From: JBEIFW01 sp044370695
Lineage (GTDB): Bacteria; Actinomycetota; Acidimicrobiia; Acidimicrobiales; Ilumatobacteraceae
Direction: 5' to 3'
Assembly (NCBI GenBank): GCA_044370695.1
Contig: JBILVB010000040.1
Span: forward strand, 1 to 24,847
DNA: 24,847 bases
Shown here: positions 1 to 7,516 of the stretch, in pieces
How positions within the stretch are numbered: the first letter of the stretch is position 1
Layout of the letters: each line of letters starts with the position of its first letter
Position numbers and translations under genes: made by a program
The notes under the pieces: model-generated
The model's input: only the letters and a program-made list of their open reading frames with translations
Told to the model about the DNA's origin: nothing
Database searches by the model: none

Positions 1-129
1 CCGGGGGACAACATCTCGATGTTGGTGGAGTTGGGGAAGCCGATCGCGATGGACGAGGGTTTGCGGTTCGCGATCCGTGAGGGTGGTCGTACCGTGGGCG
101 CCGGCCGCGTCACCAAGATCATCAAGTGA
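1..129 (+). CDS. tuf: Elongation factor Tu, C-terminal end (partial)
   Basis: This is the last 42 residues of EF-Tu, the GTPase that delivers aminoacyl-tRNA to the ribosomal A site. The frame is open from base 1 and ends in TGA at 127-129. The tail carries the invariant domain 3 signature GLRFAIREGGRTVGAG followed by RVTKIIK. The upstream part lies outside the window. It sits 19 bp before rpsJ, the usual str-to-S10 cluster junction (fus-tuf-rpsJ), so the two are probably co-transcribed. Identification is near certain; only the paralogue (tufA or tufB) cannot be told, and the position beside rpsJ favours the str-operon copy. Confidence 0.97.
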   Translation, partial: PGDNISMLVELGKPIAMDEGLRFAIREGGRTVGAGRVTKIIK

Positions 130-148
130 TCGGAACGGACTGAACGAC

Positions 149-457
149 ATGGCACAAACGCTCCGAATCCGCCTCAAGGCCTACGACCACGAGATCATCG
201 ACACCTCGACCCGGAAGATCGTCGAGACCGCGGCGCGAACGAATGCGACGATCCGCGGTCCGATCCCGCTGCCGACGGACAAGCACCGCTACACCGTCAT
301 CCGCTCGCCCCACAAGGACAAGGACTCGCGCGAGCACTTCGAGATGCGGATCCACAAGCGGCTGATCGACATCGTCGACCCGTCGCCCAAGACGGTCGAC
401 TCGCTCCAGCGTCTCGACCTTCCGGCCGGCGTCGACATCGAGATCAAGATCCAGTGA
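149..457 (+). CDS. rpsJ: 30S ribosomal protein S10
   Basis: A 102-residue S10, the normal length. It is a component of the head of the small subunit and, as NusE, the partner of NusB in transcription antitermination. The N-terminus (MAQTLRIRLKAYDHEIID) and the RSPHKDKDSREHFEMRIHKR block are diagnostic. The frame stays open back to an ATG at 77, but that start would lie inside tuf and add 24 non-homologous residues, so ATG 149 is chosen. No strong Shine-Dalgarno is visible, so translation may be coupled to tuf 19 bp upstream. It is normally the first gene of the S10 operon, but here it is followed by a strong hairpin and a convergent gene instead of rplC. Confidence 0.98.
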   Translation: MAQTLRIRLKAYDHEIIDTSTRKIVETAARTNATIRGPIPLPTDKHRYTVIRSPHKDKDSREHFEMRIHKRLIDIVDPSPKTVDSLQRLDLPAGVDIEIKIQ

Positions 458-481
458 GTTGACGGCCGAGCGCCGAGAGCT

Positions 482-516
482 CGCCGAGGGCCGGCCCGCA
501 GGGCCGGCCCTCGGCG
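482..516. terminator. Perfect 16-bp hairpin between rpsJ and the convergent ABC operon
   Basis: Bases 482-497 and 501-516 are perfect inverted complements (CGCCGAGGGCCGGCCC on the left arm) around a 3-nt GCA loop, 24 bp after the rpsJ stop and 16 bp from the end of the convergent permease gene. There is no U-tract on either strand, as is common for terminators in high-GC actinobacteria. It probably ends transcription from both sides, which would separate tuf-rpsJ from the remaining S10 cluster. Confidence 0.75.
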
Positions 517-532
517 CGTCCGGCCTCGCGCC

Positions 533-2104
533 TCAGCCGGCGGCAGCGAAGCGCCGCAGCACCCGGCGCTCCAGGGCGGCGAGGCCGAGATAGAGCACGA
601 CGCTCACCACGGCGACGGTCACGGCGATCGACCAGAGCATCCCGTAGGCGAGCTTGCCGCGACTGGCGGCCAGGAGTCCGCCGAGACCGGCACCGGTGGC
701 GAGGTACTCGGCGATGACGACACCGAGCAATGCCCGGGGGGTCGCCAGGCGGGCCGCGACGAACAGGTACGGCAGCGCCCCGGGCAGGCCGACCTTGCGC
801 AGTTCGGTGAATCGGGAGCCGTTCACCGACCGGACAACGTCGAGGATGCTCGTCGGCGTCAGCGCCAGGCCCTGCGCGATCGTCACGAAGCTCGGGAAGA
901 ACGTGACGGACACGGTGACCGCGACGGTGGCCGACATCCCTCGGCCGAGCAGGAGCACGAGCAACGGCGTGAGGGCGATCAGCGGCATGGTCTGGGTGAC
1001 CAGCGCGATCGGCAGGAGCGTGCGAGCCAGCGCGGGCGCCAACGTGCTCAAGAGCGCGAGCCCCAATGCGGCAGCGAGCCCGCAGGCCAGCCCGAGGGCG
1101 GCCACGGGCAGGCTCTCGGCGAACGCCGACCACAGCGCCGCCCGGTTTGTTCCCGAGGCGGGTCCCGTCACCAGGTACTCCCACAGATCGGCCGGGCGCT
1201 TCGCGATGATCGTCGGCAGACCGGACGTGACGACGTACACCCACCACAGGCCGAGGGCGACACCGATCGATGCGAGCCCGAGCAGAGGGTCGAGCCAGGC
1301 CCGCTCGCTGCGGCCGGCGCCGGCGGCCAGCTCGCCCGACATACGGGTCGACACCGTCGGTCCTGTCGTGGTGCGCAGCAGGCGTCGGCCGAGGAGGGCG
1401 AACACGCCGTAGCCGGCACCGGCCACCACGGTCGCGGCCAGCCCGATGCCCCAGATCCGAGCCGGGACGGCCTGGCCGAGCGAGCCGAGCAGGTAGACCC
1501 CCAGCCCGTAGCGGCCGCCGAGGAACTCGCCGAGGATGGCGCCGAGCAGCGCCGCCGGAGCTGCGACGCGCAGGCCCGAGACGAAGGCCGGCAACGCCGT
1601 ACGGATCCGCAGCCGCCACAACACGTCCCGAGCGCCACCGCCGACGGAACGCACGACGTCGACGCTGGAGGGGTCGACACCGCGGAGGCCGACGAGCGTG
1701 GCGACCATCGGCGGGAAGAACACGGCGAGTGCGGCCAGGATCACCTTCGGGGTCTCACCGTCGTAGGCCACCCCGACGATCGGGGCGACGACGATGAGCG
1801 GCATGCAGAACAGGGCGACCAGGACACCACGCAGCAGCCGTTCGGCCAGCGGCACCAGCGTGAACAGCACGGCGAAGGCCACGGCCACCACGTTGCCGAT
1901 CAGGAACCCGGCGAGTGCGTTGCGTCCGCTGGCCCGGAGGTGTGCGGGATAGTCGCCCCGGTCCCACCACCACTGCTCGACGATCGCGCTCGGCGCCGGC
2001 AGGGCGCCGCCCGCCACCCAGCCGGCCCGTCCGGCGATCTCCCACAGCAGCAGCGTGGCGGTGAGGCTGGCGAGGAGCGACCAGCGCGACCTCGCGGGGT
2101 TCAT
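533..2104 (-). CDS. ABC transporter permease, two fused BPD transmembrane modules
   Basis: A 523-residue inner-membrane permease of the SsuC/TauC/ThiX type. It contains two homologous binding-protein-dependent transport modules in one chain, roughly residues 8-240 and 270-515, each with about six hydrophobic segments. Each carries an EAA-type cytoplasmic loop: near 143-172 (DVVRSVGGGARDVLWRLRIR) and near 415-444 (DVVRSVNGSRFTELRKVGLP). The repeated DVVRSV shows internal duplication. Usual permeases of this family are about 250-280 residues and homodimerise; here one polypeptide could form the whole channel. Its ATG overlaps the stop of the ATPase gene by 4 bp (ATGA), implying translational coupling. 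It is the last gene of the leftward operon. The substrate is not readable from the permease itself. Confidence 0.93.
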   Translation of the reverse strand: MNPARSRWSLLASLTATLLLWEIAGRAGWVAGGALPAPSAIVEQWWWDRGDYPAHLRASGRNALAGFLIGNVVAVAFAVLFTLVPLAERLLRGVLVALFCMPLIVVAPIVGVAYDGETPKVILAALAVFFPPMVATLVGLRGVDPSSVDVVRSVGGGARDVLWRLRIRTALPAFVSGLRVAAPAALLGAILGEFLGGRYGLGVYLLGSLGQAVPARIWGIGLAATVVAGAGYGVFALLGRRLLRTTTGPTVSTRMSGELAAGAGRSERAWLDPLLGLASIGVALGLWWVYVVTSGLPTIIAKRPADLWEYLVTGPASGTNRAALWSAFAESLPVAALGLACGLAAALGLALLSTLAPALARTLLPIALVTQTMPLIALTPLLVLLLGRGMSATVAVTVSVTFFPSFVTIAQGLALTPTSILDVVRSVNGSRFTELRKVGLPGALPYLFVAARLATPRALLGVVIAEYLATGAGLGGLLAASRGKLAYGMLWSIAVTVAVVSVVLYLGLAALERRVLRRFAAAG

Positions 2105-2868
2105 CGTCGCCGAACCGTGGTGTCCAGCAGGTCGGCGAGGTCGTCGCAGATGGCGTGGAACGCCGGGTCACGCAGCAGTTCGACCTGGCGGGGTCGGGCG
2201 AAGGGCACGCCGACCCGCTCGAGGATGCGGCCCGGTCGGGCGCTCATGACGGCGACCTCGTCGGCGAGGAAGACGGCTTCGGCGATCGAGTGCGTGACCA
2301 GGACCGTGGTGGGCGCCGTCTCCATCCAGATGCGCTGGAGCTCGATGTTCATGGTCCGGCGTAGCAGCTCGTCCAGGGCGCCGAACGGCTCGTCGAGCAG
2401 GAGCAGCTCGGGCTCGATCGCCAGCGCCCGGGCGATGGCCACCCGCTGGCGCATCCCGCCCGAGAGCTCCCCCGGCGTGGCGTGCTCGAAACCGGTCAGA
2501 CCGACGAGCGCGATCAGCGCGTCGATCCGGTTCGGGTCGATCCGGCGGCCGAGCACCTCGAGGGTGAGCGAGATGTTGCGCCGAACGCTCCGCCAGGGCA
2601 GCAGGGAGGCGTCCTGGAACGCAACGCCGACGGCACCGCTACGGCGCAGTTCGGCTGGAGGACGTCCGTGGACCGACAGCGTCCCCTCGGTGGGCTGGTC
2701 GAGATCGCCGAGCAGGCGCAACAACGTCGACTTCCCGCACCCGGACGGACCGATCAGCGCCGTGAACGATCCCCGCGCGACCTCGAAGTCGATGCCGTCC
2801 AGTGCGACGACCTCGTTGCGGCGCAATCGGAATCGCTTGGACACTCCGCGTACGGCGACCCCGGTCAT
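2101..2868 (-). CDS. ABC transporter ATP-binding protein (SsuB/TauB/ThiZ type)
   Basis: A 255-residue nucleotide-binding subunit that powers the adjacent permease. All motifs are present: Walker A GPSGCGKST (40-48), Q-loop FQDASLLPW (Gln 85), signature LSGGMRQR (135-142), Walker B ELLLLDEPFG (154-163) and the switch His in VTHS (193). FQDASLLPW and the VTHSIAEAVFLADEV region are characteristic of the nitrate/sulfonate/taurine/thiamine-precursor importer group. The frame is open much further upstream, but ATG 2868 starts exactly where the ABC fold begins and overlaps the preceding stop by 4 bp. The 3' end overlaps the permease by 4 bp. The protein is intact and very likely functional. Confidence 0.95.
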   Translation of the reverse strand: MTGVAVRGVSKRFRLRRNEVVALDGIDFEVARGSFTALIGPSGCGKSTLLRLLGDLDQPTEGTLSVHGRPPAELRRSGAVGVAFQDASLLPWRSVRRNISLTLEVLGRRIDPNRIDALIALVGLTGFEHATPGELSGGMRQRVAIARALAIEPELLLLDEPFGALDELLRRTMNIELQRIWMETAPTTVLVTHSIAEAVFLADEVAVMSARPGRILERVGVPFARPRQVELLRDPAFHAICDDLADLLDTTVRRR

Positions 2869-3620
2869 CGCGGCCCGGACGAACCCGCTGCCCGGATCCG
2901 GCGCAGCTCCTCGATCGGCGGAAGATGTTCGTGCTCGGTCCCGGGGAGCAGTTCCCAGCGGACGCGGCCGAGGCTGCGATCCACGGGCACGCGCCGGCTC
3001 TGGGTCGGCGTGACGATCCAGTCGACGGCGACGTCGTGGTCCTCGCCGGCGAGATCCTCCTCGACCACTTGGCAGTCGTGGACCACGTCGACGATCTCCG
3101 AACGTTCGTCGGTGAGACCGACTTCGGACAGCATCGCCCACTCCAAGTCGAAGTAGCCGTGGCCTTTCCCGAAGCGGATTCCGTTGCGACTCACGGCCGA
3201 TCCACCCGTGACCAGCAGGCGCAGGGGTGAGCGACCGGCCAGGTCCGACAGGGTGACCGGCTCGGCGTAGCGGTCGAGACCGTCGAGTGTGGCGGCGTAG
3301 GAACGCTCGGCCTCGGGCACGCACGACGGGCGGAGCAGCAGGAATCCGCGGCGGATGCCGTAGGTGGTGACGAGCAGGTCCTTGCCGTCGGCCATCACCG
3401 CTCGCCGCAGCAGTTCGGTGGAGTTGTCCGGGGTGACGAAGACCCACGTCGCTTCCCGGTAGGCGTCGAGTCGCCGCACCCGCTCGGTCGCCTCTTCGCT
3501 TCCTTCGAAGTCCGCGATGAACGCCGAGAAATCCCAATGGAATCGGGAGTCCGGCCGAGCGACCGCCCGGAGCGCGGCCCAGATGCGTTCGCGGTGATGC
3601 TGCGTGGGATCGACGTTCAC
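2865..3620 (-). CDS. 5-formyltetrahydrofolate cyclo-ligase-like (COG0212) protein, stand-alone paralogue
   Basis: A 251-residue protein with the glycine-rich signature of the 5-FTHF cyclo-ligase/MTHFSD superfamily, GIRFGKGHGYFDLE (147-160), then HDCQV (181-185) and a WIVTPT segment. True cyclo-ligases make 5,10-methenyl-THF from 5-formyl-THF using ATP, and are usually about 180-200 residues with GxxxGxGxGYYDR. Here the final YDR is replaced by FDLE, as in the less understood MTHFSD-like branch, so activity is uncertain. It is clearly homologous over about 220 residues to the C-terminal part of the upstream GntR fusion (shared VARPDSRFH, DFEGS, AATLDG, YFDLEW/YVDLEW, VHDCQV), pointing to tandem duplication. 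The GTG start overlaps the upstream stop by 4 bp; the 3' end overlaps the ATPase by 4 bp. Confidence 0.82.
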   Translation of the reverse strand: MNVDPTQHHRERIWAALRAVARPDSRFHWDFSAFIADFEGSEEATERVRRLDAYREATWVFVTPDNSTELLRRAVMADGKDLLVTTYGIRRGFLLLRPSCVPEAERSYAATLDGLDRYAEPVTLSDLAGRSPLRLLVTGGSAVSRNGIRFGKGHGYFDLEWAMLSEVGLTDERSEIVDVVHDCQVVEEDLAGEDHDVAVDWIVTPTQSRRVPVDRSLGRVRWELLPGTEHEHLPPIEELRRIRAAGSSGPR

Positions 3621-4636
3621 GGCATGCTCCTGTCGGGGACGAAGGCCTCCTCGGCGAGCTCGCGCAGATAGGCGAAGGTGGCCAGGAGGTTCGGATCGAG
3701 GCGGGACCAGTCGATGCCGGTGGGCTTGGGGAAGCCCCCGATGGTCGTGCTGGTGCCCTGCGGGGTGATGACCACGTCCATCGGGCAGTCGAGCGGGCCG
3801 GGCGCCGGCCCGGAGTCGAGCACCTGGCAGTCGTGCACGATCACCACCGCCGGCACGTCGGGCCCGACCAGGCCGAGCTCGCTGAGCAGGCCCCACTCCA
3901 GATCGACGTAGGCCTGACCACCACCGATGTGCCGGCCCGGGCGCGTCACGGCGAGCGCTCCGGTGACGAACAGCCCGAGCCGCTCGCTCGCTCGCAGCGC
4001 TGCGAGCGGCAACGGCTCGCCGGTGCGCTCCATGCCGTCGAGCGTGGCGGCGAGCACCCGGTGCGATGCGGGGATCCGGGCCGGGTCGAGTCGGACGAAC
4101 CCCCGCCGCATCCCGAAGGTCGGTACCAGCAGGGTGATCCCGTCGTCGAGAGCAGCGCGGCGGACGTCTTCGAGGCTGTTGTCCGGGGCCACGAACATCG
4201 CAGAGGCGGCCCGGTAGGCCGGCAGCTGCCGCAGTCGTTCGACACACCGGCCGCTGCCCTCGAAATCGGGCACGAAGGAGGCGAGGTCGTCGTGGAATCG
4301 GCTGTCGGGCCGGGCGACCTCGGCGAGGCGGCTACGAACGAGCCGTCGCACCTGGGTGGCTTTGTCGACGAAGGTTCCCCGTCCGGGTTCCGAACGCAAT
4401 AGACCCTGGCGGCACAGCTCCTCGACGGCCCGGCGAAGGGTGCCTCGGCTGACGCCGAACCGAGCCATCAGCGCCGGTTCGGCGGGTAGGGGACGGTCGT
4501 CGTCGAGCGGCGTCCCGAGCGCCAACTCCTCGATCCCGACGAACACCTGGTGATAGAGCGGTGCCGCCCCCGCGTTGCTGCGCTGCAGGGGGATCACCCG
4601 CGGGACCGGAGGCTCCACGGCTGGGGATGCTGTCAT
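3617..4636 (-). CDS. GntR winged-helix regulator fused to a 5-FTHF cyclo-ligase-like sensor domain
   Basis: A 339-residue predicted transcription factor. Residues 26-90 are a textbook GntR DNA-binding domain: PLYHQV, then LPAEPALMARFGVSRGTLRRA, then GLLRSEPGRGTFV. Residues about 104-330 are homologous to the stand-alone COG0212 protein encoded next, in place of the UTRA or FCD domain expected of HutC or FadR relatives. The glycine motif is altered to HIGGGQAYVDLEW (236-248), where the paralogue has FGKGHGYFDLEW, losing the Lys; this suggests ligand sensing without catalysis (inference). ATG 4636 lies 9 bp after the adenine deaminase gene; the 3' end overlaps the paralogue by 4 bp. Being inside the transport operon, it probably autoregulates it in response to the transported compound or a folate-, pterin- or purine-like product. 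Confidence 0.88.
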   Translation of the reverse strand: MTASPAVEPPVPRVIPLQRSNAGAAPLYHQVFVGIEELALGTPLDDDRPLPAEPALMARFGVSRGTLRRAVEELCRQGLLRSEPGRGTFVDKATQVRRLVRSRLAEVARPDSRFHDDLASFVPDFEGSGRCVERLRQLPAYRAASAMFVAPDNSLEDVRRAALDDGITLLVPTFGMRRGFVRLDPARIPASHRVLAATLDGMERTGEPLPLAALRASERLGLFVTGALAVTRPGRHIGGGQAYVDLEWGLLSELGLVGPDVPAVVIVHDCQVLDSGPAPGPLDCPMDVVITPQGTSTTIGGFPKPTGIDWSRLDPNLLATFAYLRELAEEAFVPDRSMP

Positions 4637-4645
4637 GACGTCAGG

Positions 4646-6364
4646 TCAACCGACGGCAACGTCGACCAGTTCGAAGCGGTCGACATCGACCAGACCACGG
4701 TCGGTGATCCGCAGCGATGGGATGACCGAGAGCGCCAGGAACGACAGCTGCATGAACGGTGCGGGCAGGGTGATGCCGAGCTGTCCGGCCGCAGCCGTGC
4801 CGAGGTGATGGATGGCGGCGGCGACCTCGGGCGCCGGGCGGTCGCTCATCAGTCCGCCGATGGGGAGGGCGACCTCGGCGAGCACGTTCCCGTCGAGGAC
4901 GGCAACCTGGCCGCCCCCGAGTTCGGCCAGGCGGTTGACCGCAACGGCGAGATCCCGGGGACCGTTCGGGCCGGGCGCGCCGCACGCGACGACGTTGTGG
5001 GCGTCGTGGGCGACCGTCGACGCGATCGCGCCGCGCTGGATGCCGAAGCCGCTGACCACGCCGAGACCGATTCGTCCGGTGGCCCGATGACGCTCGAGGA
5101 CGGCGATGCGGGCGACGTCGGTGCCGCCGACGACGCCGTCGAGCCGGTCGGTGACGATCGTGCCCGGCCGGACGCCGATGATCCGAACCGGGGCGCCGTC
5201 GGCCAAGCCGTGGTCGAGGTCCTCGGCAGTGATGCCGGCGGCGAGGCGGACCGACTGGTGCATCCACGCCGGGGCCGGGGCCGCCGGTACGACCCCGGGG
5301 AGCGGATGCCCGTTGCGGGCCACCAGCCGACCCCGCTGGTAGACCGCAGCGGGCTGCCACGACGACAGGTCGTCGAAGACGACCACGTCGGCCTGGTAGC
5401 CGGGAGCGAGTTGACCCAGGTGGTGGAAGCCGTGGTACTCGGCGGCATTCATGGTGGCCAGGACCAGCGCGTCCTCGACCGACAATCCGCCGGCCGTCGC
5501 CAGTCGGCAGCAGTCGTTGACATGGCCCCGCTCGAGGACGAGATCGGGTTCGCGGTCGTCGGTGCACCATGCCAGGTGGCGCACCCCGCCGATCCGGGTC
5601 AGCGGGAGCAGCGTGGCCAAGTTCTGGCTCGCCGACCCCTCCCGGATGAAGACCCACATCCCCTTGCGGCGCTTCTCGAGCGCTTCGTCGAGGGCGAAGC
5701 ACTCGTGGTCGCTCTCGACGCCGGCGGCCAGATACGCGTCGAGCAGCCGGCCCGTCAGGCCGGGGGCATGACCGTCGACCCGGCGATGGCCGGCGGCGGC
5801 GATCTTGGCCCGGACGTCGGGTCGACCCGCGATCACTCCCGGGAAGTCCATGACCTCGGCGACGCCGATGGCCCCGAGTCGGTCGAGCACTTCGGCGACG
5901 TCTTGCGGCCCGAGCGAAGCGCCGGACGATTCGAACCGGGACGCCGGCACGCAACTCGACGCGCAGATCCCGAACGTGAACGGCAGGCCCTCGGCGGCGT
6001 CGCGCAGGGCGGCGATCCCGGGGACCCCGAACACGTTGGCGAGTTCGTGCGGATCGGCGGCGACGGCGGTGGTGCCATGGGGGAGGACGGACCGCACGAA
6101 CTCGTCGACCCACAGTTTCGTGGACTCGAGATGCATGTGGGCGTCCACGAAGCCGGGGGTCACGGCGGCTCCGCCGAGATCGTGTACCTCGAGCGCCTCG
6201 CGCTCCCCCCAGCCGGCCACCGTGCCGTCGCAGATCGCGAGGGGCACGTCGAGCCACTCGCCGGTGGGGGGTAGGAAGACCCGGCCACCGGTGAGCAGCA
6301 GGTCGGCGGGCTCGTCGCCACGAGCGACGGCGAGCGCACGGAGGGACGCAGGGCGCCGAGCCAT
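4646..6364 (-). CDS. ade: Adenine deaminase
   Basis: A 572-residue amidohydrolase of the Ade/AdeC family, which deaminates adenine to hypoxanthine and ammonia in the cytoplasm. Visible metal and active-site motifs are GFVDAHMHLEST (HxH at 76/78), PHELANVFG (106-113), EVMDFPGVI (170-178), GHAPGLTG (198-205), ESDHEC (217-222) and CTDDRE (267-272). The C-terminal half has the family's GFGIQRGAIAST..AHDAHN block. Length matches the family (about 550-600). It lies 6 bp after the binding-protein gene and 9 bp before the GntR fusion, so it is embedded in the ABC operon. That suggests it acts on the imported compound or a derivative, which might be adenine itself or an aminopyrimidine/purine analogue; some family members have other substrates, so specificity is less sure than family. 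Confidence 0.93.
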   Translation of the reverse strand: MARRPASLRALAVARGDEPADLLLTGGRVFLPPTGEWLDVPLAICDGTVAGWGEREALEVHDLGGAAVTPGFVDAHMHLESTKLWVDEFVRSVLPHGTTAVAADPHELANVFGVPGIAALRDAAEGLPFTFGICASSCVPASRFESSGASLGPQDVAEVLDRLGAIGVAEVMDFPGVIAGRPDVRAKIAAAGHRRVDGHAPGLTGRLLDAYLAAGVESDHECFALDEALEKRRKGMWVFIREGSASQNLATLLPLTRIGGVRHLAWCTDDREPDLVLERGHVNDCCRLATAGGLSVEDALVLATMNAAEYHGFHHLGQLAPGYQADVVVFDDLSSWQPAAVYQRGRLVARNGHPLPGVVPAAPAPAWMHQSVRLAAGITAEDLDHGLADGAPVRIIGVRPGTIVTDRLDGVVGGTDVARIAVLERHRATGRIGLGVVSGFGIQRGAIASTVAHDAHNVVACGAPGPNGPRDLAVAVNRLAELGGGQVAVLDGNVLAEVALPIGGLMSDRPAPEVAAAIHHLGTAAAGQLGITLPAPFMQLSFLALSVIPSLRITDRGLVDVDRFELVDVAVG

Positions 6365-6370
6365 CGCCGG

Positions 6371-7408
6371 TCAGATCTCCTTGGCCAGCGAAGTGTCGAA
6401 CATGGCCTTGGTCGCCTTGATCCCGATGGCCTCCAACGCCTTGATGTTCTTGTCGATGTCGGCATCGGTCATGGTGAAGATGCCCGAGCTCGACACGATG
6501 AGGTCCTTCTGCGTCTTGTTGAAGAAGATCTCGTTCTCCACCGTCCGCCCGGTGCCCTTGAACCACGTGTCCTTGAACTGTGGCGGGTAGGTGGCCGGAT
6601 CCTTGAAGTTCTCGTCCCAGCCCTGCCGGCTCGCCCGGAGAAACTTCACCAAGAGGTCACGCTTGTTCTTGAGCGTGTCCTCGGTGACGACGACGGTGTC
6701 GTTGTAGATCGTGAACCCGAAGTCGTAGAGCAGGAACCACGACGGGTCGGCGCCTGCCTGTTGGATCGTGTAGGGCACGTTCACGGCGAAGTCGATGGTG
6801 GCGTCCACCTCCCCCTTGATCAGCGGAGTCGGGTCGTACTGGTACGGAACGATGGTGACCTTTGACGGGTCGATCCCGTTGATCTTCAACATCGCCTCGA
6901 CCGACAGCGTGTTCACCGGCGGCACCGCCAGCTTCTTGCCCACGAGGTCCTGGGGCTTGGAGATGTTGTTCTTCTTGAGGGTGACGACGCCGATGGGGTT
7001 CTTCTGGAACTGGGTGCCGATGATCTTGAACTTGGCCCCCTCGGTCGTGATCGCCTTGATCGTCGTGTCGGGCGTGGTGAGTGCCACGTCGGCCTTCCCC
7101 GACAGCAGCGACGACTCGGGGATCACGTCGGGGCCGCCCGGGAGGTAGGTGAGGTCGATCCCCTGGGCCTTGTAGAGCCCCTTGTCGATCGCGAGGAAGT
7201 AGCCCATGAACTCGGCGTCGTTGATCCACGCCGCCTGCAGGGTCAGCTTCTGCGTCGCTGCGCCGCCGCCCGCCTTGACCGTCGTGGTGGCGCCCGACGA
7301 GTCGTCGTCGCCACACGCGGCCAGGACCGATCCGGCCCCGCCGAGCACCACTGCACCGCCGAGCAGCCGGGCTCCCTGGCCCAGCACCTGCCTGCGTGTC
7401 CACGTCAT
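6371..7408 (-). CDS. NMT1/THI5-like ABC substrate-binding lipoprotein
   Basis: A 345-residue extracytoplasmic solute-binding protein of the NMT1/THI5-like fold (relatives bind formylaminopyrimidine/HMP precursors, riboflavin, taurine or nitrate). The N-terminus combines a twin-arginine-like motif TRRQVL (4-9), a hydrophobic stretch and a lipobox LAAC with Cys 32, so a Tat-exported membrane-anchored lipoprotein is likely. The body has AIDKGLYKAQGIDLTYLPGG, GKADVALTTPD and a PSKVTIVPYQYDPTPLIKGEVDA block, all typical. ATG 7408 is preferred over the open ATG at 7504 because GGGAGG lies about 4 bp upstream and the signal peptide starts there. It is the first gene of the leftward operon, 6 bp before ade. 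Lys, Asp and Asn are unusually frequent compared with neighbours, as expected for an exported binding protein. Confidence 0.93.
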   Translation of the reverse strand: MTWTRRQVLGQGARLLGGAVVLGGAGSVLAACGDDDSSGATTTVKAGGGAATQKLTLQAAWINDAEFMGYFLAIDKGLYKAQGIDLTYLPGGPDVIPESSLLSGKADVALTTPDTTIKAITTEGAKFKIIGTQFQKNPIGVVTLKKNNISKPQDLVGKKLAVPPVNTLSVEAMLKINGIDPSKVTIVPYQYDPTPLIKGEVDATIDFAVNVPYTIQQAGADPSWFLLYDFGFTIYNDTVVVTEDTLKNKRDLLVKFLRASRQGWDENFKDPATYPPQFKDTWFKGTGRTVENEIFFNKTQKDLIVSSSGIFTMTDADIDKNIKALEAIGIKATKAMFDTSLAKEI

Positions 7409-7483
7409 CGCGCCTCCCAGGGCTCCGGCGCTCCGGACGAGCGCGCTCGGGCAACCGTCGCCGGAGCGTGTTTCAGGATCGTT

Positions 7484-7495
7484 TCTCGATCGAGA
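7484..7495. promoter_or_regulatory. 12-bp palindrome in the divergent promoter region
   Basis: TCTCGATCGAGA is a perfect 12-bp dyad between the divergent binding-protein and oxidoreductase genes, 76 bp upstream of the binding-protein start. It could be a second regulator site or an mRNA hairpin in the leftward leader. No family can be assigned from the sequence. Confidence 0.4.
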
Positions 7496-7510
7496 CTCTT
7501 CCATGAAGAG
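7496..7510. repeat. Inverted repeat CTCTTC-CAT-GAAGAG
   Basis: A 6-bp perfect inverted repeat with a 3-nt spacer directly abuts the preceding 12-bp dyad. On the leftward strand AAGAGT (7495-7500) lies 17 nt downstream of TAGACG (7518-7523) and could serve as the -10 of the ABC operon with the latter as -35; this pairing is weak. The repeat may be part of that promoter or an operator. Confidence 0.35.
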
Positions 7511-7516
7511 GCTTAG

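Noticed and set aside
77..148. A longer N-terminus for S10 starting at ATG 77
   Set aside because: It would be encoded inside tuf and adds residues absent from S10 proteins.
2865..3620. Calling the stand-alone COG0212 protein a genuine 5-formyltetrahydrofolate cyclo-ligase (fau/MTHFS)
   Set aside because: The signature ends FDLE instead of YYDR and the protein is longer than true cyclo-ligases, so only fold-level similarity is claimed.
4550..6274. A 574-codon plus-strand open frame opposite adenine deaminase
   Set aside because: The opposite strand encodes an intact adenine deaminase with all catalytic motifs; this frame is a GC-driven shadow.
7409..7504. A longer N-terminus for the binding protein starting at ATG 7504
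   Set aside because: It would put 32 non-signal residues before the TRRQVL and lipobox signal; GGGAGG lies directly before ATG 7408, and the upstream part overlaps the regulatory dyads.
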